Shown here: positions 1-8,627 of the stretch, in pieces | Layout of the letters: each line of letters starts with the position of its first letter | How positions within the stretch are numbered: position 1 is the first letter of the stretch | Assembly (NCBI GenBank): GCA_040380855.1 | Contig: JBEIIG010000003.1 | Location: 70,394 to 134,393 of the forward strand | DNA: 64,000 nucleotides | Source of the DNA: VFMC01 sp040380855 | GTDB lineage: Bacteria > Actinomycetota > Acidimicrobiia > Acidimicrobiales > Ilumatobacteraceae | Reading direction: 5' to 3' | The notes under the pieces: model-generated | Told to the model about the DNA's origin: nothing | Databases searched by the model: none | What the model saw: only the letters and a program-made list of their open reading frames with translations | Translations under genes and position numbers: made by a program

Positions 1-947
1 CGTTCGTCGCCTCGGCCGCGGCGGTGCTGGCGGTGAACGCCACGCCCGTGCTGGTCGACATCGACGCCGACACGCTGTGCATCGACCCGGCGGCCGCCGA
101 GGCGGCGATCACCCCGCGGACGAAGGCCATCATCGCCGTGCACGTCGCCGGTGCGGCGGCCGACCTCGATGCGCTCACCGACCTGTGTGCCCGTCGCGGG
201 CTGCGACTCATCGAGGACTGCGCCCACGCCCACGGCACGTTCTGGCGCGGCAGAGGTGTGGGCTCGTGGGGCGACTTCGGCAGCTTCTCGATGCAGCGTT
301 CGAAGCTGATGACCGCCGGCGAAGGCGGGGTGCTCATCTGCAACGACGAGGCGCTACGCGATGCAGCATGGGCCTACGCCGACTGCGGCCGGGTGAAGGG
401 GGAGTGGTTCTACCACCACGCCACCTACGGCTCGAACCTGCGCATGACCGAGTGGCAGGGAGCGGTACTGAGCGGGCAGCTCCAACGGTTCCCCGAGCAG
501 AACCGGATCCGCAACGACAACGCCGTTGCGCTGAATGCCGCGCTCGACGAGATCGCAGGCATCCGCACGCCACGTCGCGACCCGCGCATGGACAGCCAGG
601 GCAACTACTGCTTCGTGTTCCATTACGACGCGTCGCAGTTCGCCGGGCTGCCGCTGCGCCGCTTCGAGGCAGCGCTCGCCGCCGAGGGCATCCCGATGGG
701 TGTGTCGTATCCGTCGCTCACCGACCTCGCTGTGTTCCGCAACCGCAACTTCGCGCCCCGACTGCGCGAGCACGCACCCACGATCGACTACTCGATCCAG
801 CACCTGCCGCGTGCCGAGCACGCCGCAGCGAGCACCGTGTGGCTGCAGCACCGGTTGCTGCTCGCCGACCGCGAGGATGTGCTCGATGTCGCCCGATCGG
901 TCGAGCGCATCCAGCAGCACGCTGCCGAGATCGCGAGCACCTCGTGA
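1..947 (+). CDS. DegT/DnrJ/EryC1/StrS-family PLP aminotransferase (5' end outside window)
   Basis: The reading frame is already open at base 3, so the N-terminus lies upstream. Fold-type I sugar aminotransferases of this family transfer an amino group to keto-sugars or keto-cyclitols. The visible part has VHVAG and DCAHAHG segments, which bind PLP in this family, and SMQRSKLMTAGEGG, where the lysine of SK is the expected Schiff-base lysine. The C-terminal part also fits the family. The TGA stop overlaps the next gene's GTG by 4 bp, so the two are translationally coupled. Relatives include scyllo-inosose and 3-keto-sugar aminotransferases. The substrate cannot be read from the sequence. The coupled Gfo/Idh dehydrogenase suggests a two-step oxidation/transamination, in either direction. 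Confidence 0.85.
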   Translation, partial: FVASAAAVLAVNATPVLVDIDADTLCIDPAAAEAAITPRTKAIIAVHVAGAAADLDALTDLCARRGLRLIEDCAHAHGTFWRGRGVGSWGDFGSFSMQRSKLMTAGEGGVLICNDEALRDAAWAYADCGRVKGEWFYHHATYGSNLRMTEWQGAVLSGQLQRFPEQNRIRNDNAVALNAALDEIAGIRTPRRDPRMDSQGNYCFVFHYDASQFAGLPLRRFEAALAAEGIPMGVSYPSLTDLAVFRNRNFAPRLREHAPTIDYSIQHLPRAEHAAASTVWLQHRLLLADREDVLDVARSVERIQQHAAEIASTS

Positions 948-1870
948 CCAGGCCGCTGCGCCTGGCACTGTTGGGGTACGGGTTCATCGGCAAACTGCAC
1001 GAGCAGGCAGCGCTGGCCTGCGGGCTCGAGGTCACACACATCTGTCGCCGCCACGACGACTGGCAGGCAGCGGTCCGGGCCGACGATGTCGACGCCGTGG
1101 TGGTGGGAACGCCCAATGCGCTGCACCACCCGCAGGCGATCGCCGCGCTCGAGGCGGGTAAGCACGTGCTGCTCGACAAGCCGATGGCCATGCACATGGG
1201 CCAGGCGCTCGAGATCGCCGCTGCGGCGGCCGTCGCCGACCGCACGCTGCTGGTGGGGCACATGTGGCGCTACCGCGACGAGGTGATCGCGACGCGCGAC
1301 CTCATCGCCGGCGGCACCATCGGCCGACCGGTGCGCACGCGCGGCTACGGCATCCACGCCGGGTGGGGCCCGAGCGGATGGTTCACCGACCCGGGACTGG
1401 CCGGGGGTGGTGCGCTGATCGACATGGGCATCCACGCCATCGACACGGTCCGCTTCCTCCTGGGCGACCCACAACCGACACGGGTGGTGGCGTCGGTGGG
1501 CACGGCGTACGGCGACTACGCGGTCGACGACGACGCCGTGGTGATGATCGAGTGGTCGAACGGTGTGCGCAGCGTGGTCGAGAGCGGTTGGTGGCAACCG
1601 CGTCTCGACGGCGTCGAGGCCGACACCGAGGTGTACGGCACGGGTGGCTACACCCGCATCTGGCCGCAGTTCACGCCGGCCACCCCGGCGCCCGCCGACT
1701 ACGTGCACTGCACGTTGCCGATGTATGCCGCGCAGATGGCCGACTTCGCGCGCTGCTGTGCCAGCGGCGAGGCGCCCGTGGCATCGGCCGAGGTGGGCCT
1801 GGTGGCGATGGGCATCGTCGACGATGCATATCGCAGCGCCGGTATCGACCGATTCGGTCAACACTCTTGA
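944..1870 (+). CDS. Gfo/Idh/MocA-family NAD(P)-dependent oxidoreductase
   Basis: This 308-residue enzyme starts at GTG inside the GTGA overlap with the aminotransferase. The N-terminal Rossmann fold shows GYGFIGKLH (G-x-G-x-x-G). GKHVLLDKPMA carries the catalytic lysine of the (E/D)KP motif, and GGALIDMGIHAID carries the conserved histidine. The family oxidises or reduces hydroxyl groups on sugars and inositols. Pairing with a DegT aminotransferase resembles enzyme pairs that make or break amino sugars (NtdC/NtdA) or aminocyclitols. Its TGA stop forms part of the -35 element of the downstream transporter promoter, so the transporter genes are probably a separate transcription unit. Exact substrate unknown. 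Confidence 0.88.
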   Translation: MTRPLRLALLGYGFIGKLHEQAALACGLEVTHICRRHDDWQAAVRADDVDAVVVGTPNALHHPQAIAALEAGKHVLLDKPMAMHMGQALEIAAAAAVADRTLLVGHMWRYRDEVIATRDLIAGGTIGRPVRTRGYGIHAGWGPSGWFTDPGLAGGGALIDMGIHAIDTVRFLLGDPQPTRVVASVGTAYGDYAVDDDAVVMIEWSNGVRSVVESGWWQPRLDGVEADTEVYGTGGYTRIWPQFTPATPAPADYVHCTLPMYAAQMADFARCCASGEAPVASAEVGLVAMGIVDDAYRSAGIDRFGQHS

Positions 1871-1895
1871 CTGAATTGTCCGGCCTTCGTACACT
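1867..1895 (+). promoter_or_regulatory. Promoter of the ABC transporter operon (TTGACT-N17-TACACT)
   Basis: A near-consensus sigma-70 type promoter: -35 TTGACT at 1867-1872, a 17-nt spacer, and -10 TACACT at 1890-1895. The -35 box contains the stop codon of the preceding dehydrogenase. An in-frame ATG lies at 1903, 7 nt after the -10, so a leaderless start is possible there. Confidence 0.7.
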
Positions 1896-1941
1896 CCGTC
1901 GAATGGGGGCTCCGCAAGGGGCGGAACAGGGGGAAACCGAT

Positions 1942-3351
1942 ATGAGGAGATCAACACGCTCGGTGCGTGGTCGTAAGTGGGCTGCACTGCTCACCGCCGG
2001 TGCATTGGCCGCCACGGTGGCGGCATGCGGCGGCGACGACCAGGAGGCCGCCGACACCACGGCAGCAGCGGTCGAGACCACGGCTGCTGCCGTCGAGACC
2101 ACGGCTGCTGCGGCCGAGACCACTGCGCCCGCAGCCGACACCACGGCGGCACCGGCGGAGGACTGCGGCGAACCCGGCGACAAGGGTGAGATCAACGTGT
2201 TCTTGATCCCCAGCCCGTCGAGCAGCGCCATCCAGTCGTTCATCCCGGCCTTCGAGGAGGCGTCGTGCATCAAGGTGAACTTCTCCGAGACACCCTACGG
2301 TGAGGCACACCAGAAGCAGTTGCTCGCCTACCAGCAGGGCGACGGCCAGTACGACGTGGCCCAGTTCGACAACACCTTCCTCGCAGCGTTCGGCGCGGCC
2401 GGGGCCATGTCGCCGCTCGACGACTACCTCGCTGCCTCGACCGAGTACGACATCAGCGACTTCAGCGCCGGCCAGCAGGAGTACGGCAAGTACGAGGGCC
2501 AGACCCTCGGCCTCACGCTGTCGACCGAGCCGATGATCCAGTGGTACCGAACCGACCTGTACGACGAGCTGGGCCTGAAGCCCGCCACGACGTGGGACGA
2601 GTACCTCGCCAACGCCAAGGCACTGAAAGAGTCGGGCAGCGCCGACGGCACGCTGCTGGGCTTCGGTCCGAACGTGTCGTGGTGGTGGATGACGCTGGTG
2701 TGGAGCTTCGGTGGCCAGCTGTACGACGAGAACCTCAACCCGACGGTGAACTCGCCCGAGGCCATCGCTGCCACGTCGTACCTCAAGGAACTGTTGCAGT
2801 ACGGCCCCGAGGGTGCCATCAGCGCCAACGGCGACGACGTGATGTTCAAGTTCTTGTCGCAGGACATCGGCTCGATCGTGCAGTACTCGGGCTACTACGG
2901 GTTCGTGAAGGATCCGTCGTTCACCCAGTTCGGCGACAAGATCGGCACGGCGAAGATGCCGTTGGGTGCGGTCGACATCACGCACCTCGCCGGATGGAAC
3001 ATCGGCATCCCGGCCGACTCGGCCAACAAGGACGCCGCCTGGGCGTTCCTCGAGTTCGTCCTCGGCAAGTCGAACGCCAAGGCCTACCTCGACTCGGGTG
3101 CCGCCGCCATCGGTCGTACGTCGATCACCAGCGATGCCGAACTGGTGGCCGCCAACCCGTACCTCGAGCTGCTCAGCATTCCCGACTCGAGCCGGATCGA
3201 GCGCTACCCGCAGTTGAAGGTGTGGCCCGAGATGGACGTGGCCATCGTCCAGGCGATCACGGGCATCTTGTCCGACCAGACCTCGGTCGAGGACGGCCTC
3301 GCCCAGTTGAACGACGACCTCACCCCGATCCTCGCTGCCGAGAACGGCTGA
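1942..3351 (+). CDS. Extracellular sugar-binding lipoprotein of an ABC importer (family 1 SBP)
   Basis: This 469-residue protein has a lipoprotein signal peptide: basic MRRSTRSVRGRK, a hydrophobic stretch, then a lipobox ending AATVAAC with lipidated cysteine before GGDD. A linker of near-perfect 21-bp repeats (VETTAAA units, 2056-2150) tethers the mature domain, which has the layout of maltose/glycerol-phosphate type binding proteins. I chose ATG 1942 because the signal peptide starts cleanly and AGGGGGA lies about 7 nt upstream. ATG 1903 is in frame and sits at a leaderless distance from the promoter, which would add 13 residues. The protein should capture substrate outside the membrane and deliver it to the two permeases downstream. 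Confidence 0.9.
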   Translation: MRRSTRSVRGRKWAALLTAGALAATVAACGGDDQEAADTTAAAVETTAAAVETTAAAAETTAPAADTTAAPAEDCGEPGDKGEINVFLIPSPSSSAIQSFIPAFEEASCIKVNFSETPYGEAHQKQLLAYQQGDGQYDVAQFDNTFLAAFGAAGAMSPLDDYLAASTEYDISDFSAGQQEYGKYEGQTLGLTLSTEPMIQWYRTDLYDELGLKPATTWDEYLANAKALKESGSADGTLLGFGPNVSWWWMTLVWSFGGQLYDENLNPTVNSPEAIAATSYLKELLQYGPEGAISANGDDVMFKFLSQDIGSIVQYSGYYGFVKDPSFTQFGDKIGTAKMPLGAVDITHLAGWNIGIPADSANKDAAWAFLEFVLGKSNAKAYLDSGAAAIGRTSITSDAELVAANPYLELLSIPDSSRIERYPQLKVWPEMDVAIVQAITGILSDQTSVEDGLAQLNDDLTPILAAENG

Positions 3352-3376
3352 GCCGGGCGCTCGTCCACCCAGCACG

Positions 3377-4303
3377 ATGACGACGGAGGGGCTCGCCCAC
3401 ACCATGGAAGCGGGCCTCTCCGTCGCCGCGCGCCGCAACGGCCGTCGCCTGCGGCGCCGGGTGGCGCTGCTCACGCTCCCGTCGTGGGCGATGCTCGTCG
3501 CGCTGTTCGCCGTGCCGATCGGCGTGGGGGTGTATCTGTCGACGCGCAGCGACAAGATCGGGGCGTTCGTCCCCGGACGCGGGGTGGGCCTCGACAACTA
3601 CCGGCGCGACGTCTTCGACGCCACATTCGTCGGCGCGCTGGTCACCACGCTCATCATCACGCTCATCGGCCTGGCCATCCAGTTGCCTGTCGGCATCGGC
3701 CTGGCGATGCTGCTGCACCGCAACCTGCGCGGCACGCGGCTGTTCCGCACGGCGCTGCTGTTGCCGATGCTGCTCACCCCGGTGGCCGTCGGGCTGATGT
3801 GGCGCTTCATGCTCGACGCCGACCTCGGCGTGATCAACTGGATGCTCGACAGCGTCGGGCTGTCGCGTATCGGTTGGTTGGGCGAGAAGTGGGCGGCGCG
3901 TGTGGCCATCGCGCTGGTCGACTCGTGGCAGAGCATCCCGTTCGTGATGCTGATGACCCTGGCCGCACTGGCGGCACTGCCCGAGGCACCCCTCGAGGCG
4001 GCACGAGTCGACGGGGCCACGTCGTGGAAGGTGTTCCGCCACGTCACGCTGCCGATGCTGCGCCCGGTGCTGTACGTCACGCTCATGATCCGCGTGGTCG
4101 ACAGCCTGAAGCTGTTCGACATCATCTTCATCCTCACCCGCGGCGCACCGGGAAGGGCCACCGAGACCGTCGGTCTGCTCACCTACAACACCGGGTTCAA
4201 CTTCTTGGAGACCGGTCGCGCGGCCGCGCTCGGTGTGGCCACCGCCATCATCACCCTGCCCATCTATGTGATGTGGCTGCGTGCCCAGCGGAGAACCCGA
4301 TGA
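3377..4303 (+). CDS. ABC sugar transporter permease, MalF/UgpA type
   Basis: This 308-residue membrane protein has about six hydrophobic segments. Its cytoplasmic EAA loop, PEAPLEAARVDGATSWKVFR, fits the EAA---G consensus that docks the ATPase. The N-terminus is cytoplasmic and arginine-rich. It lies 25 bp after the binding-protein gene and overlaps the second permease by 4 bp (ATGA), the normal layout of carbohydrate importers of the CUT1 class. It forms the membrane channel as a heterodimer with the next gene product. Confidence 0.92.
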   Translation: MTTEGLAHTMEAGLSVAARRNGRRLRRRVALLTLPSWAMLVALFAVPIGVGVYLSTRSDKIGAFVPGRGVGLDNYRRDVFDATFVGALVTTLIITLIGLAIQLPVGIGLAMLLHRNLRGTRLFRTALLLPMLLTPVAVGLMWRFMLDADLGVINWMLDSVGLSRIGWLGEKWAARVAIALVDSWQSIPFVMLMTLAALAALPEAPLEAARVDGATSWKVFRHVTLPMLRPVLYVTLMIRVVDSLKLFDIIFILTRGAPGRATETVGLLTYNTGFNFLETGRAAALGVATAIITLPIYVMWLRAQRRTR

Positions 4304-5139
4304 GCCGCGCCAACGGGTCGCGAGCGGGCCGGATCGCGGCGTACGCGTTGTTGGTGCTGGCGATGTTCGCCGCACTGTTCCCGCTGTTCTGGACCTTCTC
4401 GACGTCGATCAAGAACCGCATCGCGTCGTTCTCCATGCCGCCCCGCTTCTTCAACTTCACCCCGACGTTGAAGAACTACCGCAAGTTGTTCGGCACCGAT
4501 GCGTTCGCGCACGTGGTGTGGAACACCGTGTTCATCACGGTCACCTCCACCATCATCTCGGTCACCATCGGCACCCTTGCCGCCTATGCCCTGGCCCGCC
4601 ATCGACGATTCCCCGGCCGGCGCCCGTTCGAGGCGACGCTCGTGCTGGTGCGGGCTCTGCCCGGTGTGGTGCTGATCGTGCCGATCTATCAGCTCGCCAC
4701 CCGTCTCGGCGTGTACGACAACCAGTGGGCGCTCATCGTCATCTACGCCACGATCAACCTGCCGTTCGCGGTGTGGCTGATGACCGGCTTCATCGAGCAG
4801 ATCCCGGCCGACGTGGAAGAGAGCGCCCGAACCGACGGTGCCAGCGGCCTGAAGGTGTTCGCCTTCGTGGTGTTCCCACTCGCCTCGCCGGGCATCGTGG
4901 CGACGTCGATCTTCGTCGCCCTGCTTGCCTGGAACGAGTTCCTCATCCCGGTGCTGCTGGCCGGCGAGTCGTCGAAGACACTGCCGGTCTACATCTCGGG
5001 GTTCATCTCGGCACGCACCCTCGACTGGGGCCCGATGGCTGCTGCCAGCGCCCTGGCGATCGTGCCGATCGCGGTGTTCACCGCCCTCATCCAGCGCCGC
5101 CTCGTCACCGGCCTCAGCTCGGGCGCGGTGAAGGAATGA
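4300..5139 (+). CDS. ABC sugar transporter permease, MalG/UgpE type
   Basis: This 279-residue protein starts at ATG within the ATGA overlap with the first permease. It has about six transmembrane segments and an EAA loop near ADVEESARTDGASGLKVFAF, with the conserved glycine. It belongs to the MalG branch of CUT1 importers. The stop overlaps the ROK regulator start by 4 bp (ATGA), so regulator and transporter are one operon. Confidence 0.92.
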   Translation: MSRANGSRAGRIAAYALLVLAMFAALFPLFWTFSTSIKNRIASFSMPPRFFNFTPTLKNYRKLFGTDAFAHVVWNTVFITVTSTIISVTIGTLAAYALARHRRFPGRRPFEATLVLVRALPGVVLIVPIYQLATRLGVYDNQWALIVIYATINLPFAVWLMTGFIEQIPADVEESARTDGASGLKVFAFVVFPLASPGIVATSIFVALLAWNEFLIPVLLAGESSKTLPVYISGFISARTLDWGPMAAASALAIVPIAVFTALIQRRLVTGLSSGAVKE

Positions 5140-6374
5140 GCCGGTCGCCGCGCCTCACCGACCGTCACGAACTCGTGCGGCGCGCCAACGTCGAAACCGT
5201 GTTCCGCGCCATCGGCGATCACGGTCCGGTGGCCCGCAACGAGTTGGTGGGCATCACCGGGCTGTCGAAGCCCACGGTGCTGGCCGTGGTGGCCGCGCTC
5301 GAGGACGAGGGCCTGGTGCACGGCGTGCCGCTGCCATCGACAGGGGCCGGTCGTATCCCCATCGGCTACCAGCACAACGCCGAAGCTGCTGCGGTGGTGG
5401 GGATCGACCTGGGTGGCACCAAGACACTGGTGGCGGTGGCCGACCTGACGGGCCGGATCCTCGCCGAGCACGAGGAGCCCACCTCGCACGACGGCGGTGC
5501 GGCAGTGGTGGAGCAGTTGGCCGCGTTGGCCCGTCGCACGGCGCGCGACGCAGGCGTGCCCTGGAATCGCGTCGATGCAGTCACCGTGGGCAGTCCGGGT
5601 GTGGTGGCGCCCGATGGCACGCTCGACCTCGCCACCAACATCGCCGGGCTCGGCAGCGTGCACCTCGCCTCCGATCTGCGGCGCGCGCTGCGCACCGATG
5701 TGCAGGTCGAGAACGACGTGAACCTGGCCGCCGTCGGCGAACTGCACGCCGGGGTGGCACGCGACTGCCGCACCTTCGTGCTGCTCGCCCTCGGCACAGG
5801 TGTGGGGATGGGCCTGGTGGTCGACGGGCATCTCGTGCGCGGGGCGCGCGGGGCCGCGGGTGAGGTCGCCTACCTCCCGATCGGCAGCGATCCGCGCACC
5901 ACCGAGGCCCGCCGTCGTGGTGCGCTCGAGGTGGCCGTATCGGGCTCGGGGGTGCAGGTGATGCTGCGCGACGAGTTGGCGCGTCGTAACGGGCACGCCG
6001 GGCCCACTGCGCTGAACCGGCGCAGCGATGCCCGTCAGGTGTTCGCTGCCGCGGCGGCCGGCGACACGGTGGGCGCGGCCGTGGTGGCCCGCTACGCCGA
6101 CGTGCTGGCCGAGGCGGTGCTCGGTGTGGCGTCGCTCATCGATCCCGAGATGGTGGTGCTCGGTGGCGGCATCGGCTCGAATCCGGCGCTGCTCGGCCCA
6201 CTGCGTACCGCTGTCGACCGGTTGGTGCCGTGGTCGCTGCGGGTCGAGACGTCGGCGCTCGGCGCCCGGGCCGGTCTGGTGGGGGCACTGCACCACGCGC
6301 TGTCGTCGCTGCCCTCGATCGAGTCGCATCGGGTGAGTGCCCGCTTGTTCATCGACGAAGGAGCTACCCGGTGA
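5136..6374 (+). CDS. ROK-family transcriptional regulator
   Basis: This 412-residue protein has an N-terminal winged helix-turn-helix (about residues 20-75, ARNELVGITGLSKPTVLAVV). A ROK sugar-kinase-like domain follows, with IDLGGTKT near residue 90 as the phosphate-binding motif. The usual ROK cysteine-rich zinc motif (CxCGxxGC) is not visible between VRGARGAAGEVAYLP and the C-terminus. That suggests a regulator without kinase structure or activity. In NagC/XylR-type proteins the ROK domain senses the sugar and the HTH represses the operon. Located inside the transporter operon, it probably controls it. It starts 4 bp inside the permease gene and ends overlapping the next GTG. Confidence 0.87.
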   Translation: MSRSPRLTDRHELVRRANVETVFRAIGDHGPVARNELVGITGLSKPTVLAVVAALEDEGLVHGVPLPSTGAGRIPIGYQHNAEAAAVVGIDLGGTKTLVAVADLTGRILAEHEEPTSHDGGAAVVEQLAALARRTARDAGVPWNRVDAVTVGSPGVVAPDGTLDLATNIAGLGSVHLASDLRRALRTDVQVENDVNLAAVGELHAGVARDCRTFVLLALGTGVGMGLVVDGHLVRGARGAAGEVAYLPIGSDPRTTEARRRGALEVAVSGSGVQVMLRDELARRNGHAGPTALNRRSDARQVFAAAAAGDTVGAAVVARYADVLAEAVLGVASLIDPEMVVLGGGIGSNPALLGPLRTAVDRLVPWSLRVETSALGARAGLVGALHHALSSLPSIESHRVSARLFIDEGATR

Positions 6375-7387
6375 TCGGTCGACCATTCCGCTGCGAGGAA
6401 CATCCGGTGGCCGAGGTGCTCGCCGGCCTCGGCCGCTACACCGTGTGCGCCAACGATCCGCCCTGGGCCGACGTGGCGCGCCGCGTGCAGCCCGCGTCCC
6501 GCGTGGTGGCCGCGTGGAACATGGACATCGACCACCTCGAGGCAGTTGCGGCTGAACCCGACGACAGCGATGTCGTGGTGGGCCTGGGTGGCGGCACTGC
6601 GCTCGACACGGCGAAGTTCCTCGCCTGGCGCCGGGGTGTGCCATTGGTGCAGGTGCCGTCGATCACATCGGTCGATGCCGGGTTCACCGACGCCATCGGG
6701 GTGCGTGTCGACGGCCGCGTTCGCTATGTCGCCACCATCGTGCCGCAGCTGGTGGTGCTCGACCTCGACCTCATCCGCTCGGCACCCCCTCGGCTGAACC
6801 GCGCCGGTATCGGCGACATCCTGTCGTGCCACACCGGCCTGTACGACTGGCGGATCGCCACCGCTGCCGGTCACGGCCACCCGTGGCACGAGGGACTGGC
6901 GGCGCTGGGCGCGCAACTGCTCGACGAGCTCGACGCCGCGGCCGACGACGTGCATGCCGTGTCGGAGACCGGGGTGCGATTCCTCGCCGATGCGTACCGC
7001 CGCATCGGTGCCGCGTGCGCCTGGGCCGGGCACAGCCGGTTCGAGGAGGGCAGCGAGCACTTCTGGGCCTACGCCTACGAGCACGCCACCGGGGCGCATC
7101 CGGTGCACGGCGAGATCATCGCCTTCGCAGTGTGCGCGCTCGCCCATGTGCAGGGCAACGACCCCGAGCGGGCGCTGTCGATCGTGGCCCGCAGCGGCGC
7201 GCGTGCACACCCCGACGACCTGGGGGTGTCGCGAGCCGACTTCGACGCGTCGTTGCTCCGCTTGCGTGCCTATGCGCGCGCCGAGGGCCTCGACATGGGC
7301 GTGGCCGACCTCACCGACATCGACGCCGCTGCGGCCGACGCGGCCTGGGCGTTCGTGCAGCGGCTGCCCCGAGAGGAAGGCGCCTGA
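6371..7387 (+). CDS. sn-glycerol-1-phosphate dehydrogenase-like (AraM/iron-containing alcohol dehydrogenase superfamily)
   Basis: This 338-residue protein has the dehydroquinate synthase-like fold. VVGLGGGTALDTAKFLAW is the NAD phosphate-binding loop, and QVPSITSVDAGFTD is the substrate loop. Likely metal ligands are Asp in GIGDILSCHT and two histidines in GSEHFWAY and HPVHGE. AraM of Bacillus reduces dihydroxyacetone phosphate. Relatives in this superfamily include 2-deoxy-scyllo-inosose synthase. In this operon it more likely acts on a phosphorylated or cyclitol-like breakdown product than in lipid synthesis, which is inference. It starts at GTG in a 4-bp overlap with the ROK gene and ends 1 bp before the ATPase gene. 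Confidence 0.75.
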   Translation: MIGRPFRCEEHPVAEVLAGLGRYTVCANDPPWADVARRVQPASRVVAAWNMDIDHLEAVAAEPDDSDVVVGLGGGTALDTAKFLAWRRGVPLVQVPSITSVDAGFTDAIGVRVDGRVRYVATIVPQLVVLDLDLIRSAPPRLNRAGIGDILSCHTGLYDWRIATAAGHGHPWHEGLAALGAQLLDELDAAADDVHAVSETGVRFLADAYRRIGAACAWAGHSRFEEGSEHFWAYAYEHATGAHPVHGEIIAFAVCALAHVQGNDPERALSIVARSGARAHPDDLGVSRADFDASLLRLRAYARAEGLDMGVADLTDIDAAAADAAWAFVQRLPREEGA

Positions 7388-7388
7388 G

Positions 7389-8552
7389 ATGGCAGGTATC
7401 AGCTTCCACGCGGTGAGCAAGGTGTTCGACGACGGCACCCTTGCCGTCGATGCACTCGACCTCGCGATCGCCGACGGCGAGTTCCTGGTGCTCGTCGGGC
7501 CGTCGGGATGCGGCAAGACCACGTCGCTGCGCATGGCCGCCGGCCTCGAAGACCCCACCGGCGGCGAGATCCGCATCGGCGACCGAGTGGTGAACGATGT
7601 GCCCTCGCGGTCGCGCGACATCGCCATGGTGTTCCAGAACTACGCGCTCTACCCGCACATGAGCGTGCTCGACAATCTCGCCTTCGGCTTGCGGATGCGC
7701 GGTGTCGGCAAGGCCGAGCGCTACACCGCGGCGCGTCGGGCGGCCGAAGTGCTGGGCATCACCGACCTGCTCGATCGCCAGCCCAAACAGCTCTCGGGAG
7801 GCCAGCGTCAGCGTGTCGCGATGGGCCGGGCGATCGTGCGCGAGCCACAGGCGTTCCTGATGGACGAGCCGCTGTCGAACCTCGACGCCAAGCTGCGGGT
7901 GCAGATGCGGGCCGAGATCGCCCGGATCCAGCGCACCCTCGGGGTCACCACGCTCTACGTCACCCACGACCAGGTGGAGGCCATGACCATGGCCGATCGG
8001 GTGGCGGTGATGCGCAAGGGCGTGCTGCAGCAGGTCGCGCCTCCGGCCGAGGTGTACGACCGGCCGGCCAACCTGTTCGTCGCCGGGTTCATCGGGTCGC
8101 CGCCGATGAACCTCTTCGCGGCACGGATCGCAGCGGATCACGCCGGACAGGTGGTCGAGTTCGGTTCGTCGCGGCTCGCCCTGCCCGCCCGGCCGGGCCT
8201 GGCCGATCTCGTCGGTCGCGACGTGGTGCTCGGCATCCGGCCCGAAGATCTCGAAGACGTTGCCTTCGATACCGGCGCACCAGCCGACCGTCGCCTCGTC
8301 GCCACGGTCGACCTCGTCGAACAGCTCGGCAGCGATGTGCTGGTACGTGGCGTGCTCGACGCCGTGCCTGCCACGGGTGAACAGGTGCTCGACGCTGCCG
8401 AGGGCACCCATGCCGTGCCTCAGGCCGGCGCCCCGCTGGTGGCGCGCTGCAACCCCCGGTCGCGCCCCGAGCGTGGCGGCACCATCGAGCTCAGCGTCGA
8501 TACCGAGCGGGTGCACCTGTTCGACCCCGTCACCGGGTTGGCCATCCGGTAG
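7389..8552 (+). CDS. ABC transporter ATPase, MalK/UgpC/MsmK type
   Basis: This 387-residue ATPase has Walker A GPSGCGKTT at residues 37-45, signature LSGGQRQRVAMGRAI, and Walker B FLMDEPLSNLD. A C-terminal TOBE/MOP regulatory domain follows (about residues 240-387, containing VVLGIRPEDLED). These features define the CUT1 ATPase that energises the permease pair encoded upstream. It is the last gene of the operon. A 75-bp gap with a new -10 box follows. Confidence 0.93.
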   Translation: MAGISFHAVSKVFDDGTLAVDALDLAIADGEFLVLVGPSGCGKTTSLRMAAGLEDPTGGEIRIGDRVVNDVPSRSRDIAMVFQNYALYPHMSVLDNLAFGLRMRGVGKAERYTAARRAAEVLGITDLLDRQPKQLSGGQRQRVAMGRAIVREPQAFLMDEPLSNLDAKLRVQMRAEIARIQRTLGVTTLYVTHDQVEAMTMADRVAVMRKGVLQQVAPPAEVYDRPANLFVAGFIGSPPMNLFAARIAADHAGQVVEFGSSRLALPARPGLADLVGRDVVLGIRPEDLEDVAFDTGAPADRRLVATVDLVEQLGSDVLVRGVLDAVPATGEQVLDAAEGTHAVPQAGAPLVARCNPRSRPERGGTIELSVDTERVHLFDPVTGLAIR

Positions 8553-8627
8553 CGGCGGTCAGCAGCGGCGAGCGGCAGTCGTTCGCTGCGGCGAGCCGCC
8601 GTGTCCGCCGCCGTACACTCAGCGGCC

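Noticed and set aside
5136..6374. ROK gene in the transporter operon as a sugar kinase.
   Set aside because: It has an N-terminal winged helix-turn-helix and no visible CxCGxxGC zinc motif, so a regulator fits better.
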